Of a stretch of DNA of 64,000 nucleotides, positions 62,663 to 64,000 are shown in pieces. Both the position numbers and the translations under genes were made by a program. Under the pieces are notes generated by a model, which searched no databases, was not told where the DNA came from, and saw only the letters and a list, made by a program, of their open reading frames with translations. The stretch's first letter is position 1, and every line of letters starts with the position of its first letter. The stretch is from Kineococcus sp. NBC_00420 (GTDB lineage: Bacteria; Actinomycetota; Actinomycetes; Actinomycetales; Kineococcaceae), in assembly GCF_036021035.1 (NCBI RefSeq), contig NZ_CP107930.1, positions 558,001 through 622,000 of the forward strand, given 5' to 3'.

Positions 62663-63592
62663 TCAGTGGACGAAGGCGTGGTAGCTGGTCAGCAACCAGG
62701 GCACGGCGACGGCCAGCGTGGGCCCGCCGAGCACGAGCGCCGCGGCCACGTAGGTCGCCAGCGAGAGTCCGCGGGTGGCGGGGCGGGCGGCGAGTCGCCG
62801 CACCCGGGCGAGGGCGGCCGAGCCGAGCGGCATCTCCGACACCCCGTCCGGCTGGCCCGCGAGCGCGACCAGCGCGCGGGCCAGGGGCAGCGATCCGGTG
62901 TGGCGGCGGGCGGAGTCGTCGGCGAGCATCTCCACGAGCAGTCGCACGGAGTCGAGCGCGGCCTGGCTGGAGACGAAGCGCGGGAACGCGGCGTGCAGGG
63001 CGGTGAAGCCCTCGAGGACGAGGTCGTGGCGGGCGCGCAGGTGGGCCCGTTCGTGGGCCAGGACCGCGCGCACCTCCTCGGGGGTCAGGCAGTTGAGCAT
63101 GGCGTCGGAGACGACGACGCGGGAGCGCACCCCGGGGACGCAGTAGGCGACGCGGCCGGGTCCGGTGAGCACCCGCACCCCGGCCTGGGAGAGCAGGGCG
63201 GCGTCGATCTCGCCGGTTGACTCCTTGCGGTGCAACAGGTCCACCATGTCGCGGTGGCGGTTGCGGCGTCGCCGGGTGCGGATGCCGACGAGGGTCGCGA
63301 CGACCCAGAACCGCACGGTGACGATGGCCACGAGCGTGGAGGTGAGCCCGATGAGGGTCGTCTGGACGGGGCCGTGGCGCTCGAGGAAGGGGAAGCCGGG
63401 CTCCTCGGTGAAGAGCAGCGAGAGCGAGGCGAGGCCGGCGCCGAGGGTGGCGAGGACGGCGCCGAGGGCGATCGCCTGCCACAGCACCAGGGCGGCTCGG
63501 GGCACCTGCCAGGTCCAGCGGGCACGGGCCAGCAGCGCCGGCGCCGGACCCGCCAGGAGCAGCGCCAGCGCTGCGAACCAGACGGCGGTCAC
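62663..63592 (-). CDS. M56 family membrane metallopeptidase (BlaR1/MecR1-like)
   Basis: 309 residues. Three helices at the N-terminus, a cytoplasmic loop, then the zinc protease motif HERAH in EEVRAVLAHERAHLRARHDL, with EMLADDSARR as the third-ligand region, and a final helix. It lacks the penicillin-binding sensor domain of BlaR1. Partner of the adjacent BlaI-type repressor, 21 bp upstream; the pair usually controls cell-wall or metal stress genes. Confidence 0.93.
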   Translation of the reverse strand: MTAVWFAALALLLAGPAPALLARARWTWQVPRAALVLWQAIALGAVLATLGAGLASLSLLFTEEPGFPFLERHGPVQTTLIGLTSTLVAIVTVRFWVVATLVGIRTRRRRNRHRDMVDLLHRKESTGEIDAALLSQAGVRVLTGPGRVAYCVPGVRSRVVVSDAMLNCLTPEEVRAVLAHERAHLRARHDLVLEGFTALHAAFPRFVSSQAALDSVRLLVEMLADDSARRHTGSLPLARALVALAGQPDGVSEMPLGSAALARVRRLAARPATRGLSLATYVAAALVLGGPTLAVAVPWLLTSYHAFVH

Positions 63593-63613
63593 GCCACGAA
63601 CCTACGGGGTCGC

Positions 63614-64000
63614 CTAGGCGGTGGTGGTCGCGTCCCCGGTCTGGTCGGTCCCCGCCATCGCGTCCAGGGCCTCGCGCAGCGCGGCAGCCTCGGCGGGCGA
63701 GACACCGCCGATGAAGTGGACGAGCGCGGCCTGGCGGTCGTCGACGGAGGGCACTCCCCCGAGGGCGTCGAGCATGAGGTCGGCGACCATCTGCTCGCGG
63801 GTGGCGGCGGGGGTGTAGCGGAAGGCGCGACCCTCGCGCTCCTGGCGCACGACGTGCTTCTTGGCGAGGCGGTCGAGCACGGTCATGACCGTCGTGTAGG
63901 CGATCTTGCGGTGCTCGGCGAGCTGCTCGTGGACCTCGCGGACCGTGAGGGGCGTACCGGCCGCCCACAGCCGGTCCATGACGTCGCGTTCGAGTTCTCC
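63614..64000 (-). CDS. BlaI/MecI-type repressor, 5' end outside window
   Basis: The visible 128 codons begin GELERDVMDRLWAAGTPLTV and run through a winged helix (REVHEQLAEHRKIAYTTVMT, VLDRLAKKHVVRQEREGRAF) to a dimerisation tail. Only one or a few start residues are missing. It would be inactivated by the M56 protease. Its operators are unknown; the ACTACT/AGTAGT-type repeats in the window are possible but unproved. Confidence 0.93.
   Translation of the reverse strand, partial: GELERDVMDRLWAAGTPLTVREVHEQLAEHRKIAYTTVMTVLDRLAKKHVVRQEREGRAFRYTPAATREQMVADLMLDALGGVPSVDDRQAALVHFIGGVSPAEAAALREALDAMAGTDQTGDATTTA

Overview
The window comes from a high-GC actinobacterium. GTG starts and 1-4 bp start/stop overlaps (GTGA, ATGA, TGATG) are very common, and gene content (a single-operon flagellar system, katG, DUF347/COG4705 membrane proteins) suggests a motile Kineosporiales-type organism such as Kineococcus. 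That placement is inference; no rRNA or other marker gene is present.

Layout. 1-14.5 kb (minus strand): the distal half of a flagellar locus, read fliM-fliN-fliO-fliP-fliQ-fliR-flhB, then two histidine kinases and a stand-alone receiver, a terminator, and flhA-flhF-like (the last runs off the left edge). 14.8-20 kb (plus): a ferric-reductase-like protein, an FMN-binding protein and an ApbE flavinyltransferase in one overlapping operon, then an MFS exporter and an aldo/keto reductase. 20-44.7 kb: an accessory region with katG, a DUF2231 protein, a tail-to-tail two-component pair, an MCP, four intact DUF347 membrane proteins, two DedA proteins, a COG4280-like protein, UppP, a glycosyltransferase/deacetylase/EamA operon and a phosphodiester glycosidase. 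44.8-59.6 kb (minus): the proximal half of the flagellar locus, flgB-flgC-fliE-fliF-fliG-fliH-fliI-fliJ-peptidoglycan hydrolase-fliK-flgD-flgE, terminator, flbD-motA-motB-fliL. 59.8-64 kb: a divergent pair resembling a MotA/MotB-type ion-driven unit, then an M56 peptidase with a BlaI/MecI repressor.

Three things stand out. First, the flagellar locus is split: fliL and fliM, normally adjacent, lie 30 kb apart with the accessory region between them. Second, that region is a graveyard of decayed second copies. Remnants of fliL, the histidine kinase, uppP, dedA, DUF347, COG4280 and the phosphodiester glycosidase each lie near an intact paralogue. Third, six promoter regions of accessory envelope genes carry the same 17-bp element, CTCAGS-N5-TTCAGC (an 11-bp-period direct repeat, the usual geometry for OmpR/PhoB-type regulators). 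At three of them it sits exactly 22 nt before the start codon. The only OmpR-type regulator in the window is encoded inside the same region, so these genes look like one undescribed envelope regulon.

A second motif, YTMAAG-N14-16-GCCGAWRG-like, resembles sigma-28 (FliA/WhiG) promoters. It precedes flgB, flhA, fliQ, flbD, fliM, flgD and the MCP, dividing the flagellar genes into separately started units. At fliM, flgD and the MCP it is only 6-7 nt from the start codon, which would give leaderless mRNAs. No filament, cap, hook-junction, FliA or che genes are in the window. No tRNA, rRNA, CRISPR array or intact transposase was seen.
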